Source: Collinsella sp. CAG:166
GTDB lineage: Bacteria > Actinomycetota > Coriobacteriia > Coriobacteriales > Coriobacteriaceae
Direction of reading: 5' to 3'
Assembly (NCBI GenBank): GCA_000434535.1
Contig: FR878726.1
Span: 2,836-33,003 of the forward strand
DNA length: 30,168 bases
This document shows, one piece after another, positions 23,287-30,168 of this stretch. The notes beneath the pieces were generated by a model. It had not been told where the DNA came from. It searched no databases and was given only the letters and a program-made list of their open reading frames with translations. Within the stretch, counting starts at the first letter, position 1. Each line of letters starts with the position of its first letter. Made by a program: the position numbers and the translations under genes.

Positions 23287-24747
23287 CTAGTAGCCCTGGC
23301 CGTAGCCCTGACCCTGGCCCCGCTGGCCTAACAGCTCCTCCAGGTACTGGCGCAGCTGCTCGTCGGTAATACCGCCGTTGCCGGTGTCGGTCGAACTGTC
23401 GTCCTGCTGCTGGTTCTGCAGCTCCTCGTCGGAGCCCAGCTCGACGGTGACCTTTTTCTCTTCCTTGCCGCGCATAAGCGTGATCTCGACCTTCTCGCCC
23501 ACCTCGTGGCTGCGCAGTGCGATGATCAGACCATCGGCGCTCGTGATTTCGTCGTCGCCCAGCTTGGTGATGACGTCGCCCTCTTGGATGCCAGCCTTGG
23601 CGGCGGGACCGTCCTCGACGACGCTCGCCACATACGCGCCGCTATCGGTGCTCAGCTTGTTGGTGCGGGCGTTGAGCGCATTGACGCTCGAAAGCGTAGC
23701 GCCCATGTACGGATGCACCGGCGTCTTGCCGTCGATAATCTGGTCGGCAATGTTCTTGGCGTAGTTAACCGGAATGGCAAAGCCCACGCCCGAGCTGGAG
23801 CCCGAGTAGCTCTCGATGAGCGAGTTGATACCCACGAGCTCGCCATTGTCGTTGACGAGCGCGCCGCCGGAGTTGCCCGGGTTGATGGCGGCATCGGTCT
23901 GAATCATGTTGGCATAGATGGTGTTACCGCTGGTAGAGCTCATGGCCGTGGAACGATAGAGCGCCGACACGATACCCGTGGAGACAGACTGCTCGTTGCC
24001 GAACGGCGAGCCGATCGCCATAACCCACTCGCCAACGTTGAGCTTGGAGGAGTCGCCAATTTCGATCGGCGTAAGCTTGGAGGCGTCGGCGTCCTTGAGC
24101 TTGATGACGGCCAGGTCGCTCGAGGCGTCGTTGCCCACGAACTCGGCCTCGTAGGTGGTGCCGTCGTCCATGGTCACCACGTACTGGTCATAGCCATCGA
24201 CCACGTGGTTGTTGGTGAGGATGTGGCCCTCGGTATCGAGCACCACGCCCGAACCGACGCTGCCCGAGCTATCCGACTCGTCGGCAGACTGCGAAAGCGA
24301 GCCATTCTGGCTGCCGCTCGAAGTGGCGGTAATGGAAACGACGGAGGGCAGGGCCTTGGCAGAAACGGCCTCGGCCAACGTGGTGTCCTCGGAATCAATC
24401 GTAATCTTTTGCGTCGATGAGCCCGAAGCGCCCGCCGTCACGGCGTTCTTGCCGCCGCCAATGTTGAGCGTGCCGCTCATGATAAGCGCGATGACCAGCA
24501 GGGCGCCGCAGGCACAGCCGGCGAGTGCCGTAATAAAGATCGGCAGCTTTTTGGTCTTGGTCTTGACCACCGTGTGCTTGTTCACGACCTGCGCACCGCC
24601 CAGCGGCTTTCCGGTCTGCGTGTCGTAGGCCTGCACGTAGGGAATGTTGCTGTCGGCAGGCGTCGACTCCACCTGCACGCGCGGCTGCTGCTGGGTCTCG
24701 CCGGCGTTGCCCGCATCCTGGGGACGCTGGGAATCGTACTCGCTCAT
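23287..24747 (-). CDS. htrA: HtrA/DegP-type membrane-anchored serine protease
   Basis: A 486-residue envelope protein that degrades or refolds damaged exported proteins. A cytosolic Gln-rich N-terminus precedes one membrane span (about 68-92). The trypsin-like domain has the triad H181 (LTNNHVVDG), D211 (SSDLAVIKL) and S293 (NPGNSGGAL). A PDZ domain follows (about 350-445, GAYVASVVEDGPAAKAGIQEGDVI). The tail is low-complexity (QRGQGQGYGQGY). The start at 24747 has AAAGGA upstream. A GC-rich hairpin followed by TTTGGTTATTT lies in its leader, so it may have attenuated expression. Its extracellular location would let it act on surface proteins such as the pilins; this link is conjecture. Confidence 0.93.
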   Translation of the reverse strand: MSEYDSQRPQDAGNAGETQQQPRVQVESTPADSNIPYVQAYDTQTGKPLGGAQVVNKHTVVKTKTKKLPIFITALAGCACGALLVIALIMSGTLNIGGGKNAVTAGASGSSTQKITIDSEDTTLAEAVSAKALPSVVSITATSSGSQNGSLSQSADESDSSGSVGSGVVLDTEGHILTNNHVVDGYDQYVVTMDDGTTYEAEFVGNDASSDLAVIKLKDADASKLTPIEIGDSSKLNVGEWVMAIGSPFGNEQSVSTGIVSALYRSTAMSSTSGNTIYANMIQTDAAINPGNSGGALVNDNGELVGINSLIESYSGSSSGVGFAIPVNYAKNIADQIIDGKTPVHPYMGATLSSVNALNARTNKLSTDSGAYVASVVEDGPAAKAGIQEGDVITKLGDDEITSADGLIIALRSHEVGEKVEITLMRGKEEKKVTVELGSDEELQNQQQDDSSTDTGNGGITDEQLRQYLEELLGQRGQGQGYGQGY

Positions 24748-24776
24748 AGCTGCGATCCTTTCGTCAAATAACCAAA

Positions 24777-24800
24777 GGCCCGCCAAACATGTGGCGGGCC
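24777..24800 (-). terminator. Hairpin in the htrA leader (terminator or attenuator)
   Basis: GGCCCGCC and GGCGGGCC with an 8-base loop are followed on the minus strand by TTTGGTTATTT, 30 bases before the htrA start. It could end read-through from the regulator gene or attenuate htrA. Confidence 0.5.
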
Positions 24801-24918
24801 ATCATTGTTCACGTTGAGTTGTACCCCAATATGCGGGCGTACGTGTATGAGAACGCAATCTTTTAGGAAGGCTTAAGTTCTGCCGCAGACCCGAAAGGAA
24901 TCCACGCATGCGGCGAAA

Positions 24919-24950
24919 CCACCACAAAGGCGTCTGCCCCTTTGTGGTGG
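24919..24950 (-). terminator. CCACCACAAAGG-family terminator behind the GlnR-like gene
   Basis: 12-bp arms CCACCACAAAGG / CCTTTGTGGTGG with an 8-base loop lie 4 bases past the stop, followed by TTTCGCC. It ends the glnA-glnR unit. Confidence 0.7.
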
Positions 24951-24954
24951 AAAT

Positions 24955-25617
24955 CTAGTCCTTAAACAGATAACCCACGCCGCGGACGGTGGTGATGTGT
25001 GCCGCGATCTGCGGGCCTACCTTGGAGCGGATGCGTCGAATGTGCACGTCGACGGTGCGCGTGCCGCCGCAGTACTCAAAGCCCCACACGCGGTGCAGCA
25101 GCACCTCGCGGCTGTAGGCGCGGTTGGGGTGCGTCGCCAAAAAGCTCAGCAGCGAGTACTCCATCAGCGTCAGGTCGATGGGCTCATCATCGAGCGTCAC
25201 CTGGTAGGTGGCCAGGTTAATCTCGAGGTTATCGATGTTGAGCACATCGTCGGCGGTGACGGTCTCCTCCTCGCCCATCAGGCGCTGCGCACGAGCCTTG
25301 AGCTCGTTGGGTGTCGCCGTGGGGCATACAAAGTCGGCATGCGCGTGATTCGGCAGGCGCAGGGTGCCGAGCGCCTCATCGTCAACGATCACCAGCATGG
25401 GAACGCCGCCGCGGTCGTCGAGCCACTTGGCAATCTGATCGATACGGTCGCTGCGGATGCCATCGGAATCGAGGATCAGCAGGTCAAAGTCGTGCGCTGC
25501 AGTCGGCGAATCGGGGGTGGCCAGGCTCACCTCGACACCCAGGGTGGTCGTCAAGCTGCGGGCAAACTCGTGGAAGCGCGTCGTGCGCGCCATGAACAGG
25601 GCACTCTTTTCGGACAT
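24955..25617 (-). CDS. glnR: GlnR-like OmpR-family orphan response regulator
   Basis: A 220-residue transcription factor. The receiver-like N-terminal domain lacks the acidic pair near its start (SALFMARTTRFHEF) and so is degenerate, as in the phosphorylation-independent GlnR of actinobacteria. The C-terminal winged helix (about 125-220) has LTLMEYSLLSFLATHPNRAYSREVLL and WGFEYCGGTRTVDVHIRRIRSKVGP, ending in a TVRGVGYLF hairpin, close to GlnR. It follows glnA by 50 bases, and a GlnR-box-like site lies upstream of glnA, so it probably controls nitrogen assimilation. The start at 25617 has GGAGG upstream. A general phosphate-type regulator remains possible. Confidence 0.8.
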   Translation of the reverse strand: MSEKSALFMARTTRFHEFARSLTTTLGVEVSLATPDSPTAAHDFDLLILDSDGIRSDRIDQIAKWLDDRGGVPMLVIVDDEALGTLRLPNHAHADFVCPTATPNELKARAQRLMGEEETVTADDVLNIDNLEINLATYQVTLDDEPIDLTLMEYSLLSFLATHPNRAYSREVLLHRVWGFEYCGGTRTVDVHIRRIRSKVGPQIAAHITTVRGVGYLFKD

Positions 25618-25667
25618 ATCGGCCTCCAAAGAAATGAGCTCAATCGTACTGGAACAAGCCAGCGCGA

Positions 25668-27005
25668 TTAGGAGTTCGCCAGGTAGTGCTTAATCTCCCA
25701 CTCGGTAATCGTAGACTCAAACTTATGCCACTCGTCGCGCTTCTTTTTGAGGAAGAAGCTGTGGATGTGCTCGCCGAGGGCATCCTTCATAAACTGCGAG
25801 TCCTCAAACACGTCGAGCGCCTCTTTGAGCGAGCGCGGCAGCGGCGTGTAGCCGGCCTCGAGCATCTGACGGTCGGTAAGCTTGAGCGTCTCGGCCGTTG
25901 CCTCGGGCGGGAGTTCCAGCTTGCGCTCGATGCCGTCCAGACCAGCCGCCAGCGTGACGGCGTTGACCAGGTACGGGTTGGCCATGGGGTCGGGGCTACG
26001 AAGCTCGATGCGCGTGGACAGCTGCTTGCCGGGCTTGTAGACCGGAATGCGGACCATGCTCGCGCGGTTGCGCAGGCCCCACGTGGCGTACTGCGGCACG
26101 GAATCGCCGCCCGTGGTGATGCGCTTGTACGAGTTGACCGTGGGGTTAGTAATAGCGCTGATTTCGCGTGCGTGCGCCAAGATGCCGGCCATATAGTGCT
26201 TGGCGATATCGGAGAGATGGTACTTCTCGTCGTCCTCGCCCCAAAAGACGTTGTTGCCGTCGTGGTTGAACAGCGACTGATGCAAAAACATGGCGCTGCC
26301 GTCCTCGCCCGCCAACGGCTTGGGCATAAAGGAGGCGTGGCAACCGCTCTCGTAGGCCTGCTGCTTAATGATGAGTTTGGCCGTGGTGATGGCGTCGGAC
26401 ATGCTCAGGGCCTCGGCGTGGCGCAGGCTCATGCCGTGCTGCGAGCGACCGGCGGCGTGGAAGGTGTACTCCACGGGCACGGACATCTTCTCGAGCGTGA
26501 GGACCGTGTTGCGGCGCAGGTCGCGGGCGGCATCGCTCACCGAAAGATCGAAGTAGCCCACGTTGTCGAGCGGCTCGGGCGTGTGCTCGTCGGGGAAATA
26601 GTAATACTCCAGCTCGGCGCCCACGTTGAGCAGATAGCCAGCCTTCTCGGCCTTGCGGAACATGCGGCGCAGGGCATCGCGTGGATCGCCGGTAAAGGGC
26701 TTGCAATCGGGAGTGCACACGTCGCAGAACACGCGGGCGACGCCGTTGTGGCTCGGGCGCCACGGCAGGATCTGGAAGGTCGAAGCATCGGGAAACGCCA
26801 GCATGTCGGCTTCCTCGGGCGTGGCAAAGCCCTCGATGGCGGAGCCGTCAAAGCCAATACCCTCCTCAAAAGCTACCTCGAGGTCCTCGGGGCTAATGGC
26901 AAAGTTCTTGAGGCGGCCGAGAATGTCGACAAACCACAAACGCACAAAGCGGATGTCACGCTGCTCTACGGAGCGGAGTACGTAATCGATGTTCTGCTGG
27001 TTCAT
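25668..27005 (-). CDS. glnA: Type I glutamine synthetase
   Basis: A 445-residue cytosolic enzyme that makes glutamine from glutamate, ammonia and ATP; active as a dodecamer. Metal and substrate motifs seen are GFDGSAIEGF, GAELEYYYF, the ATP-binding KPLAGEDGSAMFLHQS (a variant of KPxxGDNGSGMHxHQS), and NPTVNSYKR. The length of 445 and the lack of an NLYDLPPE-type adenylylation site place it in the GSI-alpha group of enzymes, regulated by feedback rather than adenylylation. GGGGAG lies 5 bases before the ATG. It is first in an operon with the GlnR-like gene. Confidence 0.95.
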   Translation of the reverse strand: MNQQNIDYVLRSVEQRDIRFVRLWFVDILGRLKNFAISPEDLEVAFEEGIGFDGSAIEGFATPEEADMLAFPDASTFQILPWRPSHNGVARVFCDVCTPDCKPFTGDPRDALRRMFRKAEKAGYLLNVGAELEYYYFPDEHTPEPLDNVGYFDLSVSDAARDLRRNTVLTLEKMSVPVEYTFHAAGRSQHGMSLRHAEALSMSDAITTAKLIIKQQAYESGCHASFMPKPLAGEDGSAMFLHQSLFNHDGNNVFWGEDDEKYHLSDIAKHYMAGILAHAREISAITNPTVNSYKRITTGGDSVPQYATWGLRNRASMVRIPVYKPGKQLSTRIELRSPDPMANPYLVNAVTLAAGLDGIERKLELPPEATAETLKLTDRQMLEAGYTPLPRSLKEALDVFEDSQFMKDALGEHIHSFFLKKKRDEWHKFESTITEWEIKHYLANS

Positions 27006-27070
27006 GTCGCTCCCCTTTCTTTCGGGCGGGTTTCGACTGGTCTATATCGCAGATACTATCGCAGAAAAAT

Positions 27071-27086
27071 GTTTCCGCAGGGTTAA
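27071..27086 (-). promoter_or_regulatory. GlnR-box-like site upstream of glnA
   Basis: On the minus strand TTAAC-N6-GAAAC (27071-27086) matches the actinobacterial GlnR half-site pattern gTnAC-N6-GAAAC. It lies 66-81 bases upstream of the glnA ATG and the regulator gene is in the same operon. Match by eye to a published consensus. Confidence 0.45.
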
Positions 27087-27139
27087 AGCGTATCAAGCGC
27101 TCAAAAAACGTGTGCGAACAGGCAGTTGCGAACGAGCGG

Positions 27140-27511
27140 CTAGCGTTCAGATTCGGAGACAATTTGTCTACAGGCTCGTTCCAGCGCAGGGAACTCCATC
27201 GTCACTGCATCCCAAACAACCGAGCGGTCGACATTGCCGTAATCATGCGCAAGATAATTTCTCATGCCGATAATTCCACGCCATTCAATTTCGGGATGAA
27301 GCCGCTGCGAGCGTTCCGACAACTTGCCCGCTTCTTCCGTCACCCTAAGCGCACACATCAAAAGGGAGTCCGCCAACGCCCTCGTCCGCACGTCATTCGC
27401 ATGCAGAAACTGGTCCTCGGTGATATCAAAAGCCTTGATGCGCTCGTTCGTTTCGGAGATGGCTTCCAAAACCTCTTGAGCGCGGAGGCCGTCTGACTTA
27501 CGCGCGATCAT
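27140..27511 (-). CDS. hepT: HEPN-family toxin (HepT-like)
   Basis: A 123-residue all-helical protein with the RX4HXY motif of HEPN ribonuclease toxins: R84-NYLA-H89-D-Y91. The length and partner match the HepT/MntA system, in which HepT cleaves RNA and MntA blocks it by adding AMP to the Tyr of the motif. Its ATG overlaps the end of the antitoxin gene by 14 bases, with GGAG upstream. Transcribed with that gene. Confidence 0.85.
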   Translation of the reverse strand: MIARKSDGLRAQEVLEAISETNERIKAFDITEDQFLHANDVRTRALADSLLMCALRVTEEAGKLSERSQRLHPEIEWRGIIGMRNYLAHDYGNVDRSVVWDAVTMEFPALERACRQIVSESER

Positions 27512-27992
27512 AAAGGGTCACTCCTTCGCGCTCGATTACCGCGGCAAGATCATCATCAAGATAGTCACTCGAGACGAGGTCAACCTGCTTCCCGGTTTCT
27601 TTGCGCACCGCCTCGCCAAACGCCGATAACGCGAAAAGACCAAAGCCCCGCTCGCGATCGACTTCGAGGCGCAAGTCAATATCACTATCGGCATGCGCCT
27701 CGCCACGGGCATACGAACCAAATAGAATCACGGTTTTGATGGCGGGAATCGTGCTGGCTGCCTCGCGGACGGCGGACTCGATCCGAGCAATATCCAAACC
27801 ATTGTTAGCAACGCCTTCGTCTGCCACAGCTTTTCCAAGCGAGGGAACAAACGGCAAAGAGCGCTCGCGCAGCATCTGCCTCATAAACATATTGACCGCA
27901 ACAGACGAAGTCATGCCAAGCTCTTCGCACAGTTCGGCAAATGAGTCTTTAATTGACGAGTCCACTCGTACACTCAGTACAGACGCAGCCAT
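27498..27992 (-). CDS. mntA: MNT-family nucleotidyltransferase antitoxin fused to a RelB/DinJ-like domain
   Basis: A 164-residue protein with two parts. Residues 1-50 (SVRVDSSIKDSFAELCEELG, then TSSVAVNMFMRQML and LPF) match the ribbon-helix-helix RelB/DinJ antitoxin pattern, which dimerises and binds operator DNA. Residues about 75-164 form a minimal nucleotidyltransferase with GSX10DXD (G92-S93 to D104-I-D106) and a third Asp in QVDLVSSD. MntA alone is usually about 100-140 residues and has no such N-terminus. The start has AGGAGG 6 bases upstream. A near-dyad, TATGACA-TTGTCTATA, at 28005-28020 overlaps the promoter and is a likely site for the added DNA-binding domain. Confidence 0.8.
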   Translation of the reverse strand: MAASVLSVRVDSSIKDSFAELCEELGMTSSVAVNMFMRQMLRERSLPFVPSLGKAVADEGVANNGLDIARIESAVREAASTIPAIKTVILFGSYARGEAHADSDIDLRLEVDRERGFGLFALSAFGEAVRKETGKQVDLVSSDYLDDDLAAVIEREGVTLYDRA

Positions 27993-28004
27993 GGATACCT
28001 CCTG

Positions 28005-28020
28005 TATGACATTGTCTATA
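28005..28020 (-). promoter_or_regulatory. Candidate operator of the MNT/HEPN module
   Basis: TATGACA and TTGTCTATA form an imperfect dyad centred on GACATTGTC, 13 bases before the antitoxin start. Small dyads of this kind serve ribbon-helix-helix repressors. Confidence 0.4.
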
Positions 28021-28034
28021 TATTATCACACAGA

Positions 28035-29057
28035 CTAGCGCGAGGTCGAGGCGCGGTGTTCGATGTGACCGGGAATCTCGATGCGCTTGGGGGCGAGCTT
28101 TGCGGCCTCGCCCACGGTGGTGGTAACAACGTCGATGCGCTCGGAAAGGCGCTCGACTACGCGCTCGGCAATGGTGAGGGTGTCCTGCGCGGCCGTGGTC
28201 ACGCCACCAAAGAGCACATGGTTCCAGGGGTAGTCGTCAAACGTTGCGACCTTGAGACCCGCCGGCAACGACGGTCCCAACTGTGCCAGTGCCTCGGTCA
28301 GGCGCAGAAAGACCAGGCCGTTGACGGCAATGAGGCCGAGCTTTTTACCTGCATAGCCGCGGATGGTCTCGTCCAAGCGACCGACGCCCGTGGCGCCACC
28401 GTCGGCCAGGGTGACGACCTCGCCCGCAAGGCCGCGGCGCGAAAGCTCGTCGGCAAAGGCCTCGGCGCGCACGCGACGCACGGGGCTGTCGTCGCTTGCC
28501 TCGGTGAGCAGGCACAGGCGCTCGCTGCCCGCAGCGGCCAAGGCGTCCACCAACCCGGCGACCAGCTCACGGTTGTTAGATGTCACCAGATCGACACCGC
28601 CGTCGGCAACATCGCGGTCGAGTAGCACAACGGGCAGACGTCCCGCTGCCGCGGCGATCGCCTCGTCATTACCTCCGCAGGTGTTGACGACCAGGCCGTC
28701 CACGCCGGCATCGATAAGTCTGGTGAGCGACTCCGCTTCCTTGGCGGGGTCGTTGCCACTAATGGCCGTCATGAGCGAGCAGCCGCGCGCGGCGGCGCTG
28801 GCGGAAAGTCCTTCGAGCATGGCGCTCGAGAACGGGTTGGCGATGTCGGCCAGGATCACGCCGATGAGGTTGGTACGCGAGCTGCGCAGATTGCGCGCGG
28901 CAGCACGTGGGCGATAGCCGGTGCGCTCGATAACCGCGGCGATGCGAGCACGGGTTTCCTCGGTCATTTGCCCGGGGCGGTTGTTGAGATAGCGCGAGAC
29001 CGTGGCCGGGCTCACGCCCGCCTCGGCGGCAATGTCCTTGATTCTCATCTGCGCCAT
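28035..29057 (-). CDS. LacI-family transcriptional regulator
   Basis: A 340-residue repressor. The N-terminal helix-turn-helix is MRIKDIAAEAGVSPATVSRYLN, with the hinge region ending around SSRTNLIGVILADIANPFS. The rest is a periplasmic-binding-like sugar sensor ending at residue 340. The residues in the core (NTCGGNDEAI, VTSNN) do not reveal the ligand. The start at 29057 is chosen because the HTH follows at once; an upstream Met in the open frame adds 16 unrelated residues. It stands between the MNT/HEPN module and the GntR gene; no metabolic target is in the window. Confidence 0.9.
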   Translation of the reverse strand: MAQMRIKDIAAEAGVSPATVSRYLNNRPGQMTEETRARIAAVIERTGYRPRAAARNLRSSRTNLIGVILADIANPFSSAMLEGLSASAAARGCSLMTAISGNDPAKEAESLTRLIDAGVDGLVVNTCGGNDEAIAAAAGRLPVVLLDRDVADGGVDLVTSNNRELVAGLVDALAAAGSERLCLLTEASDDSPVRRVRAEAFADELSRRGLAGEVVTLADGGATGVGRLDETIRGYAGKKLGLIAVNGLVFLRLTEALAQLGPSLPAGLKVATFDDYPWNHVLFGGVTTAAQDTLTIAERVVERLSERIDVVTTTVGEAAKLAPKRIEIPGHIEHRASTSR

Positions 29058-29125
29058 AGCGCACCCCGTTTCCCAATTGTCGGCGGTCTGAGCCATTTTA
29101 GGCATTTTTTTAAAAATCTCGGTTG

Positions 29126-29149
29126 CAAAACGCTGTAGGTGAGCAGCGT
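29126..29149 (-). terminator. Terminator of the GntR gene
   Basis: ACGCTG and CAGCGT arms with an 8-base loop (29130-29149) are followed by TTTTGC on the minus strand, 34 bases past the stop. Confidence 0.55.
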
Positions 29150-29182
29150 CGTTTTTGCGTCTCGAGCAGATGCGATGATGGG

Positions 29183-29875
29183 CTAGATAGACGAGTCTTT
29201 AGGCAGCTCAAAGTAGTCGGGATGCAAGGCGATAACCGGGCCCTGCTCCTCGGGCATCAGGTGCAAGTGCGTCTCTGCCAGATAACTCGCCGCATCGGTA
29301 TCGCCCCTCTTAATGGCCTCGAGAATCCGGCGATGCTGCCGACGAATCGGCTCCCAATCCAGATCCTGCGACACCATACGCAGCCAGTTGTATCGCTCAA
29401 AATGCGTGTTGATGCTTTTCATCCAATCCCACAACATATGGCGGCCGGCAATCACAAAACACGTCTCATGAAACAGGTTATCCAAGTCGAAAAAGCGACG
29501 CGTTTCGCGATGGTCGAGTGATTCGGACTCGGCAAGAATCTGCTCAAGCCGCTGCTTTTGCTCGGGCGTGGCGGCAGAGCAGCATTTAATGAGAACGCTT
29601 CTCTCGAGCTTCTCGCGCAAGAAACAGGCGTTCTCGGCGCGCTCCATGCTGATTTTTGAGACATAGGTACCGCTTTTGGGGCGCGTTTCCACCAGCTCCT
29701 GCTCACGCAGGCGCACAAAGGACTCGCGAATGGGCGTGCGGCCGATTCCCGTCTCCTTTTCCAGGCCAATCGCCGAAAGGCGCGTGCCGGGCTTGAGCTC
29801 GGCGTAGATGATCTTGGAGCGCAGTGCGTTGTACGCCTGGTCTTGCAGGCTCTGATAATGCTGGTGCTGTTCCAT
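29183..29875 (-). CDS. GntR-family regulator, FadR/FCD subgroup
   Basis: A 230-residue regulator. The winged helix-turn-helix (about 10-75) has LRSKIIYAELKPGTRLS and GIGRTPIRESFVRLREQELVETRP. The C-terminal FCD domain has the metal-ligand pattern D and H in FDLDNLFHE, H in RRQHRRI, and H in AETHLHL. The FCD ligands are usually organic acids or sugar acids. The start at 29875 (MEQHQHY) has GAGGG just upstream; the 38 residues before it in the open frame lack family sequence. Confidence 0.88.
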   Translation of the reverse strand: MEQHQHYQSLQDQAYNALRSKIIYAELKPGTRLSAIGLEKETGIGRTPIRESFVRLREQELVETRPKSGTYVSKISMERAENACFLREKLERSVLIKCCSAATPEQKQRLEQILAESESLDHRETRRFFDLDNLFHETCFVIAGRHMLWDWMKSINTHFERYNWLRMVSQDLDWEPIRRQHRRILEAIKRGDTDAASYLAETHLHLMPEEQGPVIALHPDYFELPKDSSI

Positions 29876-30168
29876 AAAGCCCTCGGATAAACCCTCGGTT
29901 AATCGAATACCACCATGCAATACTATCGCATCCCCCGCCCCCTCATAAGTTGCGGTGGAATAGTTCCTGTTCAAGGCCTTCAGCAGCAAAAACAGGAACT
30001 ATTCCACCGCAACTTCCAACAGTCTTTTTGGGACTTGGCTTTTTTGGCTACCCTGAGCCGCAGGTCGGCCCCTTGCCACAAAAGGGGCCCATCTACTACG
30101 TTAACGCGGAGAGCCCAGACCATGCTGAAAAGCGCGAAAACAAAACCGACGCTCCTATAAGTTGTCAA
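29876..30168. other. Intergenic region at the window end
   Basis: No confident gene in 293 bases. It holds the GntR leader, a 25-bp-arm inverted repeat, a GGCCCCTT/AAGGGGCC hairpin (30067-30089), and a 12-codon plus-strand frame at 30121 with GGAG upstream. TTGACA appears on the minus strand at the edge (30163-30168). Confidence 0.5.
29947..30015. repeat. Inverted repeat with 25-bp perfect arms
   Basis: Arms at 29947-29971 and 29991-30015, beginning AAGTTGCGGTGGAATAG on the plus strand, enclose a 19-base loop. It has no T-run on either side. It is the longest perfect stem in the window and lies upstream of the GntR gene. Confidence 0.9.

Noticed and set aside
30121..30159. 12-codon frame MLKSAKTKPTLL with GGAG upstream
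   Set aside because: Too short to judge; no leader-peptide feature or following gene in view.

Overview
The window looks like a high-GC actinobacterium of the class Coriobacteriia, most likely Collinsella or a close relative. This is inferred from the GC-rich coding sequence, the type I glutamine synthetase beside an actinobacterial GlnR-like regulator, the NAD-dependent DNA ligase, sortase-type pili, and many intergenic palindromes. No tRNA, rRNA or CRISPR array was seen. Nearly all genes lie on the minus strand; the one clear plus-strand gene is a MATE-type efflux protein.

Layout by region. At 1-7087 there is a three-gene pilus operon read on the minus strand: a large beta-helix adhesin, then two isopeptide-forming pilins, each with a sortase sorting signal. 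The adhesin carries a run of nine G near its 5' end, and a change of one base either way hits a stop codon within about a dozen codons, so it looks phase-variable. No sortase is in view. A 505-base AT-rich stretch (7088-7592) holds the operon's promoter. At 7593-9925 lie a Cof-type HAD phosphatase and an MFS exporter. At 10311-12675 is a molybdenum-cofactor pair: moaA followed by a fused moaC-mobB gene. At 12909-13946 is a PD-(D/E)XK nuclease-like protein bracketed by two nearly identical palindromic repeats. At 14162-17882 is a heterodimeric ABC exporter with one degenerate ATPase site. It is divergent from the MATE gene (18142-19488), whose promoter has the long spacer and dyad of MerR-family control.

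A Phd/PIN toxin-antitoxin module (19680-20491) sits between two decayed copies of the same gene tail. It is followed by ligA (20776-23004), an HtrA-type membrane protease (23287-24747), and glnA with a GlnR-like orphan regulator (24955-27005). A GlnR-box-like site precedes glnA. Next come a HEPN/MNT toxin-antitoxin pair (27140-27992), whose antitoxin is fused to a RelB/DinJ-like DNA-binding domain, and LacI-type and GntR-type regulators (28035-29875).

Between the genes there are several recurring palindrome families. One (CCACCACAAAGG arms) behaves as an intrinsic terminator for minus-strand genes. A 61-base family is present three times. A 31-base family is present twice, once inside the coding end of an ABC gene. 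Other long hairpins occur once each.
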